The notes beneath the pieces are model-generated. The model was given only the letters and a program-made list of their open reading frames with translations, made no database searches and was not told where the DNA came from. Below are positions 17,993 through 18,102 of a DNA stretch of 18,102 nt, piece after piece (within the stretch, counting starts at the first letter, position 1; each line of letters opens with the position of its first letter). Location: the NCBI GenBank assembly GCA_035279905.1, contig DATEGZ010000201.1, forward strand, positions 1 through 18,102, written 5' to 3'. Both the position numbers and the translations under genes were made by a program. This DNA comes from DATEGZ01 sp035279905. Lineage in GTDB: Bacteria; Acidobacteriota; Vicinamibacteria; Vicinamibacterales; SCN-69-37.

Positions 17993-17997
17993 GGAGG
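17993..17997 (+). promoter_or_regulatory. ribosome binding site of the truncated helix-turn-helix gene
   Basis: GGAGG (within cggagga) lies eight bases before the ATG at 18006, one of the best ribosome sites in the window. It makes 18006 a better start than the in-frame ATG at 17988, which lies upstream of it. Confidence 0.6.
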
Positions 17998-18005
17998 ATC
18001 TGGTC

Positions 18006-18102
18006 ATGGGGCGACTGACGGTACCGGCGCGCGCAGACATCTGGATACGACACCAGCGAGGTGAAGTCCAAGCGGCGATTGCGCGCGCGCTGCAGGTCAG
18101 CC
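18006..18102 (+). CDS. 5' end of a helix-turn-helix protein, possibly a transposase (truncated by window end)
   Basis: From the ATG at 18006 the frame stays open to the end of the window, giving 32 residues. They read MGRLTVPARADIWIRHQRGE followed by VQAAIARALQVS. The second part resembles the first helices of a helix-turn-helix, as in the N-termini of several insertion-sequence transposases (pattern IARALxVSxxTV). I cannot assign an IS family or rule out an ordinary regulator. No terminal inverted repeat is recognisable in the 63 bases between the preceding stop and this ATG. Confidence 0.45.
   Translation, partial: MGRLTVPARADIWIRHQRGEVQAAIARALQVS

Overview
The window is GC-rich, densely coded bacterial DNA with no CRISPR array, rRNA or tRNA that I can recognise. 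The mix of genes suggests a Gram-negative bacterium: an RND pump, a lipoprotein adaptor, a periplasmic-type di-haem cytochrome, a YkuD transpeptidase, a VirJ-like protein and a Tat-exported amidohydrolase. Soil Acidobacteriota (Vicinamibacteria-like) would fit, but that is an inference from gene style and GC content, not a marker-based assignment. Thirteen complete genes and one truncated gene are supported. Most of the remaining long open frames are antisense or out-of-frame shadows caused by high GC.

Layout. 1-250: non-coding leader with short GTACC-type repeats. 251-1687 (+): exported di-haem cytochrome c peroxidase-like protein. 1719-4787 (-): RND inner-membrane pump. 4877-6265 (+): exported Vps62-like protein lying between the pump and its likely adaptor. 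6270-7454 (-): RND adaptor lipoprotein. 7507-8307 and 8304-10199 (-): VirJ-like alpha/beta hydrolase, overlapped by an exported oligoendopeptidase F; the peptidase is upstream in transcription. 10225-10524 (-): small two-helix membrane protein, possibly first gene of the same unit. 10650-11195 (+): DinB-like protein. 11192-12157 (-): secreted GH43-type glycosidase. 12272-13264 and 13261-13947 (+): LysM/YkuD L,D-transpeptidase coupled to a membrane-anchored M23 peptidase. 13944-15692 (-): polytopic GT-C (GT39-like) glycosyltransferase. 15710-17416 and 17424-17942 (+): Tat-exported YtcJ-like amidohydrolase followed by a small secreted protein. 18006-end (+): start of a helix-turn-helix protein, possibly a transposase. 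No stretch over 300 bases lacks a gene.

The common thread is the cell envelope: of the thirteen complete genes only the DinB-like protein looks cytosolic. Three translationally tight pairs stand out: PepF/VirJ, transpeptidase/M23 peptidase, and amidohydrolase/secreted protein. Convergent neighbours are packed so tightly that two pairs share the same CTAG as their stop codons. I do not see a clearly new multi-gene system. The best leads are a possible -1 slippery site between pepF and virJ, a hairpin enclosing the pepF start, a probable leaderless promoter, an Arg where the amidohydrolase family normally has a metal-binding His, the adaptor/pump pair split by an opposite-strand gene, and 9-bp repeats on both sides of the cytochrome gene that also encode the pump's C-terminal tail.
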